A stretch of 64,000 nt of DNA from Agaribacter marinus (GTDB lineage: Bacteria > Pseudomonadota > Gammaproteobacteria > Enterobacterales > Alteromonadaceae): NCBI RefSeq assembly GCF_030160655.1, contig NZ_BSOT01000005.1, positions 1,073,546 through 1,137,545 of the forward strand. The letters run 5' to 3'. Each line of letters starts with the position of its first letter. Position 1 is the first letter of the stretch. This document shows positions 53,664 through 63,476 of this stretch, one piece after another. The notes under the pieces were generated by a model. That model searched no databases, was not told where the DNA came from, and worked only from the letters and a program-made list of their open reading frames with translations. A program made the translations under genes and the position numbers.

Positions 53664-55762
53664 TTAATTTCTCTGTCCGCGGTGGCGATTGTTTCTTGGC
53701 GGTGAGCCACGCTAATTCGTGTGATTTTCATCTCACTTAGTGTCGCAACCACTTTCTTTTCCATGTCAGGATCAAGTGCCGACGTAGCTTCGTCCATAAA
53801 TAGAATCGACGGATTGGCATATAAAGCACGTGCAATTAGTATTCTCTGCACTTGGCCGCCACTAAGCGAACTACTGTGACTACCGGCAACTACCGTATGA
53901 AATTGCATTGGCATCGCCATAACTTCATCGAACACGTGGGCACGTTTTGCCGCTTCATATACGCGCTGTTCATCAATCACCATATCGGCAAACGCTATAT
54001 TCATGTAGAGCGTACCCGATATCAAACCTTCTTGCTGACTAATAATAGCTACGTGTTTACGGTAATGACGTTTTCCAATGGCAGGTAACGGAATATCGTC
54101 GACTAAGATTTCTCCATCATTTGGGTCAATGACACCAGCTAAAAGCTTTATCAATGTGGTTTTACCCACACCAGAAGGGCCGGTAATAACTACATGTTCC
54201 CCTTCTTTAACGTTTATATCTAGGTCTTTGAATACGGGAACTCGTGAACCATCAAACGCAAAGCTCAGTTTTTCTGTTTTAACGCCACCTCGAATTGGTC
54301 GTTTAATTGCGCTGTCACCCAACATATTCTGCTCAACATCTTCCATTTCAATGTCAGACAAACGGTCTAAATCTACTTTCAATATCTTAAAAGTTAACAC
54401 ATTGTCGAGTAACGACTTACTTTGTTCAGAAAAAATCTCTCGATAAGCAATATACGCAAAAAGCATTCCCAAGGTAATTTCTTGCTGAATGACTGCCAAT
54501 GCCCCGATGTATAAAATCACCAAACGCTCAGCATGGCCCAATAACTCATTGCTACTGGTGTACCAAAGCTTCAATTTAGATTGCACAACATTTGCGTTCA
54601 TTTTTCGCAGATAAAACGCTTTCCATTGCTGATAACGCGCGCCTTCACGCCCATACAATTTTACGGCAAGCATATTGCTAATCGTTTCAAAAAACGTATG
54701 CGATTCTTTAACGCTTTCCGTAAAAAATGTCCCCGCAAACTGCACTTCCTTGCGCACAAGATAAATACGAATTAACGAATAAATAAGGAAGAATCCTGCG
54801 GATATCATTGCCATGATTGGCATATAAATAAACATTACAACAATGGTGACCAAGGACATCATGCCGTCAATAAAACCGTCGACCAACTGCTCTGTAAAGC
54901 TCTCTTTTAATTGGTCAAGAACTCTAAATTTAGTGTTAATATCTGCAATATTACGTGATTCAAAATACGTAATTGGCAACCTAATCAAACGCTGAAAAAA
55001 ATATGATGAGAAGCCAGAGTGCCAGTGATAACCAATCACAATTGACGACCAGCCTCTAAATAAACGAACAACAAACACAAAAAGGGTTAAGCCAATCCCA
55101 CCCGCAATGACAGGTAACAAGTATCGTTGTTCACCAGCCCCAACGAAATCATCAATAACCACTTGCGTTATTAAGGGAATACACATTACCAGCAGTTGCG
55201 CGATGAGTGTCAACGCGATTAAATTAAATAAGCCTTTACCCAAGCCATGTGAACGTGAAAATAGTTCTGTAAAGGTAAGGAGTTTCTTACTCTTTTCATT
55301 TGCACTTTCCCAACTGGTTTTAGCGACAGCAAAAGCCTCAGGTTGACCAATTTCTAACATCATTGCATAACCGGTAAAGTGCTTTGACACCTCATCTTCG
55401 GTCAAAACTAGTTTACCCACTGCTGGGTCGTGGATAGTGTACTTTTTGCCTCGTATTTTTTTTAGCACGACAAAATGCGATAAATCCCAATGCAAGATAG
55501 CAGGTAAGATTAATTCGGGCATATGCTCCATACCCAACTCATACACATCACCAATCATGCCTTCGCTTTCGCAGATACTCGATAGGTCGGCGATAGACAT
55601 TCCATCCTTGCCAAAACGGTATTTACTGCGCAATTGATGAAGAGATACATCTAAACCATGATGTTGAAAACACATCACAAGAGAGGCTAAACCACATTCA
55701 GCAACTTCATTTTGGAGCACAACAGGCAGCTTATTGCCATTACCAAAAAACGAAATATCCAT
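53654..55762 (-). CDS. Peptidase-domain-containing ABC exporter (C39 type)
   Basis: 702 residues. The N-terminal C39 peptidase has its catalytic cysteine at C23 (Q17 oxyanion, AECGLASL), His in DLSHFVVLKK and Asp in HDPAVGKL. Six TM helices follow, then the ATPase with GPSGVGKTT (Walker A), LSGGQVQR (signature) and ILFMDEATSALD (Walker B). Such proteins cleave double-glycine leader peptides and export them. It lies 41 bp downstream of the HlyD gene. No leader-peptide gene is found within the flanking gaps. Confidence 0.93.
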   Translation of the reverse strand: MDISFFGNGNKLPVVLQNEVAECGLASLVMCFQHHGLDVSLHQLRSKYRFGKDGMSIADLSSICESEGMIGDVYELGMEHMPELILPAILHWDLSHFVVLKKIRGKKYTIHDPAVGKLVLTEDEVSKHFTGYAMMLEIGQPEAFAVAKTSWESANEKSKKLLTFTELFSRSHGLGKGLFNLIALTLIAQLLVMCIPLITQVVIDDFVGAGEQRYLLPVIAGGIGLTLFVFVVRLFRGWSSIVIGYHWHSGFSSYFFQRLIRLPITYFESRNIADINTKFRVLDQLKESFTEQLVDGFIDGMMSLVTIVVMFIYMPIMAMISAGFFLIYSLIRIYLVRKEVQFAGTFFTESVKESHTFFETISNMLAVKLYGREGARYQQWKAFYLRKMNANVVQSKLKLWYTSSNELLGHAERLVILYIGALAVIQQEITLGMLFAYIAYREIFSEQSKSLLDNVLTFKILKVDLDRLSDIEMEDVEQNMLGDSAIKRPIRGGVKTEKLSFAFDGSRVPVFKDLDINVKEGEHVVITGPSGVGKTTLIKLLAGVIDPNDGEILVDDIPLPAIGKRHYRKHVAIISQQEGLISGTLYMNIAFADMVIDEQRVYEAAKRAHVFDEVMAMPMQFHTVVAGSHSSSLSGGQVQRILIARALYANPSILFMDEATSALDPDMEKKVVATLSEMKITRISVAHRQETIATADREIKLG

Positions 55763-55803
55763 GTACTAATATATCTCCAGAGGGCTAAAGCGGACGGTCA
55801 TGG

Positions 55804-56985
55804 CTAAGCTTCAAAATTAAACATTAGGTCAAACAACGACGTTCTATCTACAACGATGTCTGAATCGACTGCCATACCTGTCACCAACGTCACGTCACGC
55901 GGCACATTATCAATTTCGGCTTTAACGACAAAGTACGTAGTGTCTCCCAAGCCCTGCCCTTTTTTGTTTATCATATTTCCAGGCACTGGCGAGTTAGAGA
56001 CTGATGTTACCGTGGCGTTTAGTGCACCATACTTATTCGATGGATAAGCCGCCACTTTCACTTGAATATGATTGCCGATTTTTATCTCTCTGTATTGTTT
56101 GGCAGGTACGTACAAAATCAAAGACGAAGTATCTCTGGCTTGCGACAATGTCAAAACAGACTGGCCAGATATAATCGGTAAACCTTTTTCAGTGAACAAG
56201 TTATCAACAATGCAGTTGCAAGGCGACAGCACTTGCAAACCATTTGTTAATCTCTCTTTACTTAAGGTCAGCCTTTCTATTTGCGTATTACCAGTGCTTT
56301 GCTGTTGTTTAAAGTTTTCTTCAACATTAAGCATGCGTAGTTCCAAACTGGTAATATGGCTTTTTTCTTTTATTAAATTCCCTTCGATTTGCGCCACTAT
56401 TCTTTTTTGGTCATCTTCGAGTGTAGCTGCAGTTAAGCCTTGAGCAACATTCTGTTTGTATCGTTTAAGCACTTTTTTTTCGTTAACCAAAGCGTTTTCT
56501 ATTTGGTTTATAACTGAGTCTTGTTCGACTAATTGCAAATCTATATTTTGCACCGTATTTAAATAGTAACGCCTTGATTCACTTAGTTGTTGTTCAATCG
56601 CTTGGATTTGTAAGCTAATATCTCTTAACTCGGTTTCTAACGACACCTTATTGCGACTTTCCAAATGCAATAAAGATTGCCCCTCACGCACTTCGTCGCC
56701 TTCGGTAACATGTATATTAGCAACAATTTGGTCATCTTCATTGATAACAATTTGATGATAATCTTTGCCAGCAATCACTTCACCAACCGCTAAAATATGA
56801 ATCGGCAATTTAATAAAATAAAGAGATGTAAAAACAAACGCCAACAACACTAAAAATGCAAACGTATAAGCCGTGAGCGTTGGCGGCGACTGCACAAAAA
56901 ATGGCTTTCTACCCTGTGAAAACACATTGTCTACAGATTCTTGGCGAAATGATACTTGCTCATCCGGTGACTCGGGATTACTCAT
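55804..56985 (-). CDS. HlyD-family periplasmic adaptor subunit
   Basis: 393 residues: one TM helix at ~42-64, biotinyl-lipoyl-like domain (VHITEGDEVREGQSLLHL-type), a long coiled coil of ~110 residues, and the closing barrel domain. It links the inner-membrane C39 exporter to an outer-membrane channel such as TolC, which is not encoded nearby. ATG 56985 is used (a TTG lies one codon upstream). Confidence 0.9.
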   Translation of the reverse strand: MSNPESPDEQVSFRQESVDNVFSQGRKPFFVQSPPTLTAYTFAFLVLLAFVFTSLYFIKLPIHILAVGEVIAGKDYHQIVINEDDQIVANIHVTEGDEVREGQSLLHLESRNKVSLETELRDISLQIQAIEQQLSESRRYYLNTVQNIDLQLVEQDSVINQIENALVNEKKVLKRYKQNVAQGLTAATLEDDQKRIVAQIEGNLIKEKSHITSLELRMLNVEENFKQQQSTGNTQIERLTLSKERLTNGLQVLSPCNCIVDNLFTEKGLPIISGQSVLTLSQARDTSSLILYVPAKQYREIKIGNHIQVKVAAYPSNKYGALNATVTSVSNSPVPGNMINKKGQGLGDTTYFVVKAEIDNVPRDVTLVTGMAVDSDIVVDRTSLFDLMFNFEA

Positions 56986-57164
56986 CAATGGTACTCATAA
57001 TAATTTTCGTATTAACAGGCGCTAAATAAATGAACTGCATATAAAGTACGAAAAACTGCAAAAAAATCATATCAATAGCGTAAAGACGGTAGAAAAGAGA
57101 ATAAACGCTATATACCTGTAATTCAACCAAGGCTTACATTTGCCCTCATCATGGCTTGTTATGT

Positions 57165-57255
57165 GTGATTCATCATACGTGATTCATCATGCGTTAAGCA
57201 CAGTCTGTTTAGCCAATGCGACACACTATTGTGATAATTCCGCTTAATTATCACA
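57165..57255. repeat. Tandem 14-bp repeat and a 10-bp inverted repeat in the exporter/OMP divergent spacer
   Basis: GTGATTCATCATAC (57165-57178) is followed directly by GTGATTCATCATGC (57179-57192), one mismatch. Further on, TGTGATAATT (57230-57239) is paired with AATTATCACA (57246-57255), perfect, 6 bp apart. These lie in a 363-bp gap between the HlyD gene and the barrel gene. No ORF is seen. The repeats may be operators for one or both genes. Confidence 0.5.
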
Positions 57256-57348
57256 CGCTTACATTGTATTGTTTACAAATTGTGAATATTTAATTTACAT
57301 ATCCATCTTATACTTTATTTACATTATTAGTTACCTGCTTGCTATGCC

Positions 57349-58305
57349 ATGTATAAAACATTAAAAAAAATAATTGTTGCCGTGTCTCTCGTTACAACAT
57401 TTGTCACAATATCAACTGCTGCTTTTGCGTTTGAATGGAACATCACCTCACTTCGAACGACCGTATCGAAACCAGATACCAGCCACACCTTGATTTTTGA
57501 GCCACCAAACAGCACAGACCAAAAAACAGCTTTTTTGTTGACACCTGTAAACAACGAAAGGCTCGGTTTTTTTGTAGATGTAAATGGTATTGAGATAGGC
57601 TATGCAGTGGACGTATTTCATGACGAAGTAGAAACCAAAACTCAAAACTTCTTATTCTCATACCGAAAGTTAAAACACGCCAAAATCACCTTAAATTATC
57701 AAATACTAAAAGGCCTGAATACCGAGATTGAAGACTTAAGTATTGGCAATACGAATGTGGGCTTTGAAAGCCAATTTCTTGAAAATACTAAATCTACAAA
57801 AATCGAGCTATTTGGCCAACACAACTTGTATACATTTAATGATAAAGCGTCGGTATTTGAACATTTTTTTTTGAACCGACCAAAGCTAAGCAATCATTTT
57901 GATTGGTCTGTCAGTATTGTTGGCGGTTGGTCGTTTAAACATTTGTCATTAGAAAGTCCAGAATCTATTTTAACGCAACCTAGCTTTTTAAACGATGCAG
58001 TACCTACAGTTGGTAACTTAGAGTCAAACTCGTTTAACGTAAATGTGGGGCCATTTCTTTCAGTAAATTTACCAAACAACTTTAACGCCTTTGCCGAATA
58101 TAAAGTAGGCAGAGGCCATATTCGCAATACCAGCGCAGAAAACGGGTTAAAAGAGTCAGGGGACGAAAAAGCCAATGCGATAGGCGCAGGTATTTCTTGG
58201 ACATCCAAAGACCAAAAAACCTTAATACTCTTACGCGGCTGGAACCAAAAAGGGCGTCATATTGAAACGTCATTTGGCGATTTATCAATAGTACGGTTTT
58301 TCTAA
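57349..58305 (+). CDS. Outer-membrane beta-barrel protein, DUF4421-like
   Basis: 318 residues with a signal peptide (cleaved near AFAFE) and a C-terminal VRFF that fits an outer-membrane strand. The body alternates strands such as RLGFFVDVNGIEIGYAV, a motif reminiscent of DUF4421 proteins, but the match is weak. It is divergent from the C39/HlyD pair, so it could be its outer-membrane partner or simply a neighbour. Confidence 0.55.
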   Translation: MYKTLKKIIVAVSLVTTFVTISTAAFAFEWNITSLRTTVSKPDTSHTLIFEPPNSTDQKTAFLLTPVNNERLGFFVDVNGIEIGYAVDVFHDEVETKTQNFLFSYRKLKHAKITLNYQILKGLNTEIEDLSIGNTNVGFESQFLENTKSTKIELFGQHNLYTFNDKASVFEHFFLNRPKLSNHFDWSVSIVGGWSFKHLSLESPESILTQPSFLNDAVPTVGNLESNSFNVNVGPFLSVNLPNNFNAFAEYKVGRGHIRNTSAENGLKESGDEKANAIGAGISWTSKDQKTLILLRGWNQKGRHIETSFGDLSIVRFF

Positions 58306-58347
58306 ACAGCAGTAGCTAAAACACAAATAACTTGCAAAGGGCCAATA

Positions 58348-58379
58348 AAAAAGCCAACCGAAGTTTCGGTTGGCTTTTT
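58348..58379. terminator. 15-bp stem-loop, bidirectional intrinsic terminator
   Basis: AAAAAGCCAACCGAA (58348-58362) and TTCGGTTGGCTTTTT (58365-58379) with a 2-nt apical gap; A-run on one side and T-run on the other. It separates the convergent barrel gene (+) and TonB receptor gene (-). Confidence 0.9.
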
Positions 58380-58432
58380 GCATTTTTAAAGTACATCAGG
58401 ATACATATTAATATCCGTGAGTAACCATGCGC

Positions 58433-61147
58433 TTAGTAAGTATACTTCGCTTGTAAGTACCACGTTCCACCATTAAATCCGAATGGGCTTGCTTCAGAAT
58501 ACAATTGACCGCTGCCGCCAGCACCTGGGTTCTCTTCTGGATACGCATCGAATAAGTTATCAACACCTAACACAAACTCAACTTGATCAGAATATTGATA
58601 AGCGACTTGTGCATCAACTAGCACTTCAGCACCTATACCATTCACGCCATTACCTGTATCGTCCCAACCACCATAGTAATTAGCACGTAAAAGCGTTCGT
58701 ATGTTGCCATCAGTATGGCTCCAAGATACGTTAGCTCGAGTATTTGGTAGCAAATCTTCAATAGCATTTACGCGTCCAGCACTAATTGGGTTTACATCAC
58801 CAACGCTGTCCACTTCAGTTTTATTGTAGTTAGCAGCAACAGTGATTCGAGAATCTCCACCCATGAAATCAAAGTTAATATTACCTACGATATCTATACC
58901 CGTGGTTGTGGTATCAAAACTGTTTGAAAAGAATCTAAACTGCGATAAATCATCTAAGCCAATAAAATCTTGGCGATTGATAGTACCTTGTGCGTCTAAG
59001 CTAGTTAATGCTTCGGATACGGTACCAAAATTAGCACCACCACCAGCAAAATTAAGTGCATCGAGGAAATCTACGTTAGCTCCTAACGCGACGCGATCAG
59101 TCAATTCAATATTGTAGTAATCTACTGTCCAATTAGTACCCGCTACTTCAAAACCGATACCAAACGAAAAGTTAACGGCCTCCTCAGGACCTAATTCAGG
59201 ACGCCCATTACCCGCACTTTCAACAAAGTCAGCAGCTAATTGACCGGCAACCGAAGACAATGGCAATGTGCCTTGGTCAATCAACACCCCCCCAACGTTT
59301 TGCGTTGTCACGTTAGTGATGTTTGCTTGGCCAGCAGTCGGCGCGTGGAAGCCAGTAGAATAAGCTGCACGTAGCCTTACTTCATCTGTTAGATGATAAA
59401 TACCAGCTAATTTAAAATCGGTCGTGTTACCAAACTCACTAAAATCTTCTGCACGAATTGCCGTTTGGAGCGTCAGGTTTTCTGTAACATCCGCCTCTAA
59501 ATCGATATAAAATGCAGTACTGTCTTGAGACGCCGTTGTTGTTTCAGGGAAGCCACCGAAACCGTTGGAACTTGACGCAAAACCTTGGCTTGCCAGAGGC
59601 CCTAAAGCAAATGAAGCCGCATCACCGGCGTACAAATCAAACTCTTCCTCTCTGTATTCAGCACCAAACGCAATATTTAAGTCAGAGTACAAGCCAACAT
59701 CTTGGGTATATACAAAGTTAGCATTAAACAATGTTTCCGATTGTTTTTGCCCACCAGGTACAAAATTTCTAGGCGTATCTGGGCCTAGTGACGCGTTAAT
59801 CGAGTTGTTGATGAAGAAATCTGTTCTATTTGACCCTTGCTGTGCACTAACATCATAATACAAGCCATTCCCGATGCGTAAGTCGCCTTTAACACCAATC
59901 GTAATAGCTGTGTCTTCATTCGTTCCGCCAAAACGCGGTACAAACCCCGCAGGAATGGTTTCAATGAAAGAGAAACAATTTGCATCAGCAGTGACTTGCG
60001 CAAGGAAGGCAGGATCAGGGTTAACCCCGCCTTGACCACCAAGAGGAATGCCATCTATACAAGCGCCACCAGCGCCCAAACCATCTAAATCACCGACTAA
60101 TACAGACGGTACACCATCGTCAGCTCTAAGGCCTGTTGTGGGATCAACTAGAGGACCTCTATAAACACCGCCGCGCTGACCAGATGGACCACCGACAACA
60201 TTACGGTAAAAGAAACCACCCGTTACCATACGTTCGCCATAGTTACCAAATAAGTAAGCCGTCGCTTGCTCACTAATATCAAATTCAGAGTTGACAAAAA
60301 ACTTAATGTCATCCTCTACATCAGGCTGTCCCCAATATTGCGGCACTTCGTTGGTGTAAGTATTGATTAGTTCAAAATCAGACACAGCGGTATAACCGTT
60401 AGCAATTTGGAATGCTACATCATCTCTCACGACAGAGCGTATTGTACCGTCAACTTCTCGCATTTCTGCAGTTATATTTACGAAACCGGCATCACCTAAG
60501 GGTAATCCTCCATTCGCTGATATAATAAAGTTATCTCCATCTCCTTCATAGGTAGACCCATATCTCGCTTGAACTTCAAAGCCTTCAGCATCATCCTTAA
60601 GAATAAAGTTCAACACACCGGCAATGGCATCAGAACCATATTGAGAAGAGGCACCATCTCTTAATACTTCAACTTGCTTAAGTGCCATCGACGGGATAGC
60701 AGAGATATCTACGCCTTGTGCGCCGTCAGATATACCACCTCCCAAGAAAGAAATAATGGAGCCACGGTGACGTCTTTTGCCGTTAAGAAGAACCAATACG
60801 TTATCTGGCGATAGACCACGTAAGTTAGCAGGCCTAACGATCGTAGCGGCATCACTGATAGGTTGAGAATTTATGTCAAACGATGGTACGGCAGTACGCA
60901 GCATATCCTGAACATCAGCAGATGAGTTTTGTCGAAACTCTTCACCACTAATGACATCAACAGGTACAGGAGAATCTGCCGCAGATCGGTTTGTCATTCG
61001 AGTACCAGTGACAATAATTTTTTCTGCTTTTAATTCTTCAGCATTTTCTTGAGCAAGGGCTGGAAGCGTTATCGCAATTGTGCTTACTGCAGACGCAGCA
61101 ATGGCGCAACTAATTGCTTTAGTCAATTTAGACATGGAGGTTTTCAT
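58433..61147 (-). CDS. TonB-dependent outer-membrane receptor
   Basis: 904 residues: signal peptide, no clear N-terminal STN domain, plug domain (EKIIVTGTRMTNRSAADSP as the TonB-box-like start, then PSFDINSQPISDAATIVRPAN and RDGASSQYGSDAIAGVLNFIL), and a 22-strand barrel ending in an aromatic strand (GTWYLQAKYTY). The plug sequence is of the large receptor type used for carbohydrates and other organic nutrients in Alteromonadales. The upstream leader has an inverted repeat. No substrate-specific neighbour enzyme except GlpQ is obvious. Confidence 0.93.
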   Translation of the reverse strand: MKTSMSKLTKAISCAIAASAVSTIAITLPALAQENAEELKAEKIIVTGTRMTNRSAADSPVPVDVISGEEFRQNSSADVQDMLRTAVPSFDINSQPISDAATIVRPANLRGLSPDNVLVLLNGKRRHRGSIISFLGGGISDGAQGVDISAIPSMALKQVEVLRDGASSQYGSDAIAGVLNFILKDDAEGFEVQARYGSTYEGDGDNFIISANGGLPLGDAGFVNITAEMREVDGTIRSVVRDDVAFQIANGYTAVSDFELINTYTNEVPQYWGQPDVEDDIKFFVNSEFDISEQATAYLFGNYGERMVTGGFFYRNVVGGPSGQRGGVYRGPLVDPTTGLRADDGVPSVLVGDLDGLGAGGACIDGIPLGGQGGVNPDPAFLAQVTADANCFSFIETIPAGFVPRFGGTNEDTAITIGVKGDLRIGNGLYYDVSAQQGSNRTDFFINNSINASLGPDTPRNFVPGGQKQSETLFNANFVYTQDVGLYSDLNIAFGAEYREEEFDLYAGDAASFALGPLASQGFASSSNGFGGFPETTTASQDSTAFYIDLEADVTENLTLQTAIRAEDFSEFGNTTDFKLAGIYHLTDEVRLRAAYSTGFHAPTAGQANITNVTTQNVGGVLIDQGTLPLSSVAGQLAADFVESAGNGRPELGPEEAVNFSFGIGFEVAGTNWTVDYYNIELTDRVALGANVDFLDALNFAGGGANFGTVSEALTSLDAQGTINRQDFIGLDDLSQFRFFSNSFDTTTTGIDIVGNINFDFMGGDSRITVAANYNKTEVDSVGDVNPISAGRVNAIEDLLPNTRANVSWSHTDGNIRTLLRANYYGGWDDTGNGVNGIGAEVLVDAQVAYQYSDQVEFVLGVDNLFDAYPEENPGAGGSGQLYSEASPFGFNGGTWYLQAKYTY

Positions 61148-61444
61148 TGTATTTTCCCGGTTATTATTTTTTTATGATGTTGTAATTTATTTTTGTTTAC
61201 ACTTATTTTACAACTATCTATTTATTTTAGTTTTGAAGGTGCTAATTTTTTATTAGCACTTATCTTTATATACATCAAATAGTTAAAAAACAAATGATTT
61301 ATATGATAAATGTCATTTTTACGATGAATCGAACAAAATTCGCGGTAAAATGTCATCCATTGGTAATATACGCTTCTTATTATTTGTCACATTATTTGAT
61401 AGGTAACGAAATGTTAATTGCTATTAACATCAGGAAAGAACTAC
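61148..61444. promoter_or_regulatory. 297-bp divergent promoter region of the TonB receptor and glpQ genes
   Basis: Very AT-rich. It holds an 8-bp perfect inverted repeat GTGCTAAT/ATTAGCAC with a T5 loop (61239-61246, 61252-61259) and a 7-bp pair GTTGTAA/TTACAAC (61179-61185, 61208-61214). They lie 30-110 bp upstream of the receptor start and could be operator or leader structures. The small ORF reading here is not credible. Confidence 0.45.
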
Positions 61445-62434
61445 GTGCAAAAAACAATCAAATTAACTGTCATTTTAATATGCCTGTTTACCACAACATT
61501 TATTTACGCTTTTGACATCATTGCGCATCGCGGCGCGTCTGGTTTTTTGCCTGAACATACGAAAGAAGCGCTAGTTTTAAGCTATATGCAAGGTGCGGAC
61601 TATATAGAACAAGACTTAGTCGCCACTAAAGACGCTAAATTAGTTGTGCTACACGACATCCATTTAGAAACGGTAACAAATGTAGAGCAACGCTTCCCTG
61701 ACAGAAAACGCACCGATGGTCGATATTACGTGATTGACTTTACCTTCGAAGAACTTCAGACACTCAGCATTCATGAACGTGAGAACGCTGATGGTACAAG
61801 GGTATTTATTGATCGCTATTCAGGCTATGGAAATTTTAGCATTGCCAGCTTTGAAGAACACATAGAATTACTGCAGGAGTTAAATATGCGCTTTAATAGC
61901 GATACGGGGTTTTACCCTGAAATTAAGTCCCCTGAGTTTCATCTTCGTGAAGGCATAGATATTACAAAACTAACCATGGATGTGTTATCTACATATGGCT
62001 TAAACGCCAGAAATGCGAAAATTTACGTACAATCCTTTTATCCCCCTACGTTACGGCGAATCAGAACTGAATTCAAAAGTGACGTTAAGTTGGTTCAGCT
62101 ACTAGCCGACAACGACTGGAATGAGTCTTCAGCCGATTATACTTGGCTCAAATCGATAGAAGGAATAAAGGATATTGCCACATACGCTGACGGTATTGGC
62201 CCATGGTTACCTCATATCTTAGAGGATGGGTATGGCAAACCAACAGCGTTGATTAAACATGCAAAATCCCAGAATTTGAAAATACACCCCTATACGTATC
62301 GAAAAGATGCAATGTTCGGTGACTTAAGCCCTGAACTTTTTTTTGAAACAATAAAGAACAGTGGGGTAGACGGCCTTTTTACAGACCATATTTTGCCGTT
62401 TATGGTAATAGACAAATCACAGGTAACTAATTAA
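61445..62434 (+). CDS. glpQ: Periplasmic glycerophosphodiester phosphodiesterase
   Basis: About 329 residues: signal peptide (LTVILICLFTTTFIYA), IAHRGASGFLPEHT, YIEQDLVATKD and LVVLHDIHLETVT, the His/Glu/Asp set of GDPD enzymes, plus FYPEIKSPEFH and VQSFYPPTLRRI. It releases glycerol 3-phosphate from glycerophosphodiesters in the periplasm. The start GTG 61445, five bases after AGGAAAGA, gives the clean signal peptide; the TTG at 61418 is less likely. It is divergent from the TonB receptor. Confidence 0.92.
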   Translation: MQKTIKLTVILICLFTTTFIYAFDIIAHRGASGFLPEHTKEALVLSYMQGADYIEQDLVATKDAKLVVLHDIHLETVTNVEQRFPDRKRTDGRYYVIDFTFEELQTLSIHERENADGTRVFIDRYSGYGNFSIASFEEHIELLQELNMRFNSDTGFYPEIKSPEFHLREGIDITKLTMDVLSTYGLNARNAKIYVQSFYPPTLRRIRTEFKSDVKLVQLLADNDWNESSADYTWLKSIEGIKDIATYADGIGPWLPHILEDGYGKPTALIKHAKSQNLKIHPYTYRKDAMFGDLSPELFFETIKNSGVDGLFTDHILPFMVIDKSQVTN

Positions 62435-62450
62435 CCCGGATTCTGGTTAC

Positions 62451-63350
62451 TTAAGACTTCGCCATACGAATAACTACACGCCTATTCTTTGCGCGATCAA
62501 GCTGATTGTCGTTAGGCGCAATATGACGCTTTTCACCGTAACCGTTAACTTCAATGCGTTCGCCGTCGACGCCCATTGATGCAAAATAATCTCTGATTTC
62601 ATTTGCCCGCTTTATGGACAATTGCTCGTTTGCCCAACTACCACCGTAACTGTCAGTGTAGCCGGCCATTAAAACAAGTTCTAATGCCAAGTCTTCTTTT
62701 AAATAATCGCCAATCATATCAAGCCGACGTTGCGAATATTTAGTGAGTTCTGCACTATTTTTTTTGTAACTCAATACAGTATACGCAATGTCTTCGAAAC
62801 TATACGGCAGCAAGTTGCTGATACAATTTGAGAACGTGCTATATTGGCTGTCAAAATTGCTCGCATTTAAACCAACTGCAACTTGATCATTTGGATTTAA
62901 CCAGTCTTGATAAAGAATCGTCGGAAAGAATCCCTTCTCTAACTCAGTTAGCATTTGCCATGTCGCATCTTCCGGCAAATCTGCACTGTATTGCTTACGC
63001 AAATCCATACTTGCTAAGCGACGAGTTGCTACGCCAGGCATCCATTTGGGCGGTTTAGAATACAAGGTTGCAATATCGTACCTAGACGGTAATCGCTTCA
63101 TATCAAGTGTAAATTCTACATTCAGTTGCTTTGACGCTTCAGACACAAATAATGCTTGGCCATATCCAGGTATTTCATGACTAAGTTCACAGGTTAACCG
63201 TGTTTGCTGCGACATTGACCAAGTCGAATCTTCCACATTTGCTTGATATTCGCGCATATTAGCATCCGCTGAACTCACTTTTAGTACTAAAACTAAACAA
63301 GTAGTCAGTAATGTCAGTTTTGGGAATAGCGTAGCAATGCTTTTTGTCAT
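62451..63350 (-). CDS. motY: Sodium-type flagellar T-ring protein MotY
   Basis: About 299 residues with a signal peptide, the MotY N-terminal domain (CELSHEIPGYGQALF, then LYSKPPKWMPGV and EKGFFPTILYQDW) and a C-terminal OmpA-like peptidoglycan-binding domain (LMAGYTDSYGGSWANEQLS, NGYGEKR, NRRVVI). It matches Vibrio MotY closely. MotY forms the periplasmic T ring that recruits the PomAB/MotAB stator around the polar flagellar motor. ATG 63350 gives the right signal peptide. Divergent from rnt, an arrangement I recall from Vibrio. Confidence 0.93.
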   Translation of the reverse strand: MTKSIATLFPKLTLLTTCLVLVLKVSSADANMREYQANVEDSTWSMSQQTRLTCELSHEIPGYGQALFVSEASKQLNVEFTLDMKRLPSRYDIATLYSKPPKWMPGVATRRLASMDLRKQYSADLPEDATWQMLTELEKGFFPTILYQDWLNPNDQVAVGLNASNFDSQYSTFSNCISNLLPYSFEDIAYTVLSYKKNSAELTKYSQRRLDMIGDYLKEDLALELVLMAGYTDSYGGSWANEQLSIKRANEIRDYFASMGVDGERIEVNGYGEKRHIAPNDNQLDRAKNRRVVIRMAKS

Positions 63351-63476
63351 AATCTTTGTAATAATATGCGACTGTTTATCTGAACAGGTTATCGGCTTGA
63401 GACGCAAAAACTTAATGCCAATATTGTTGTCTTAGCACTGAATATGCTCTTAGTAAAAAAGGATGAATTACCCCTT

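Noticed and set aside
57230-57255. CRP site suggested by TGTGA...TCACA
   Set aside because: The spacing between half-sites is 16 bp, not the 6 bp needed for CRP.
56985-57348. Search for a double-glycine leader peptide gene beside the C39 exporter
   Set aside because: Only frames of under ten codons were found on either strand; none has a GG leader.
59785-60054. 89-codon ORF inside the TonB receptor gene
   Set aside because: Same-strand out-of-frame shadow within a clear 904-residue receptor.
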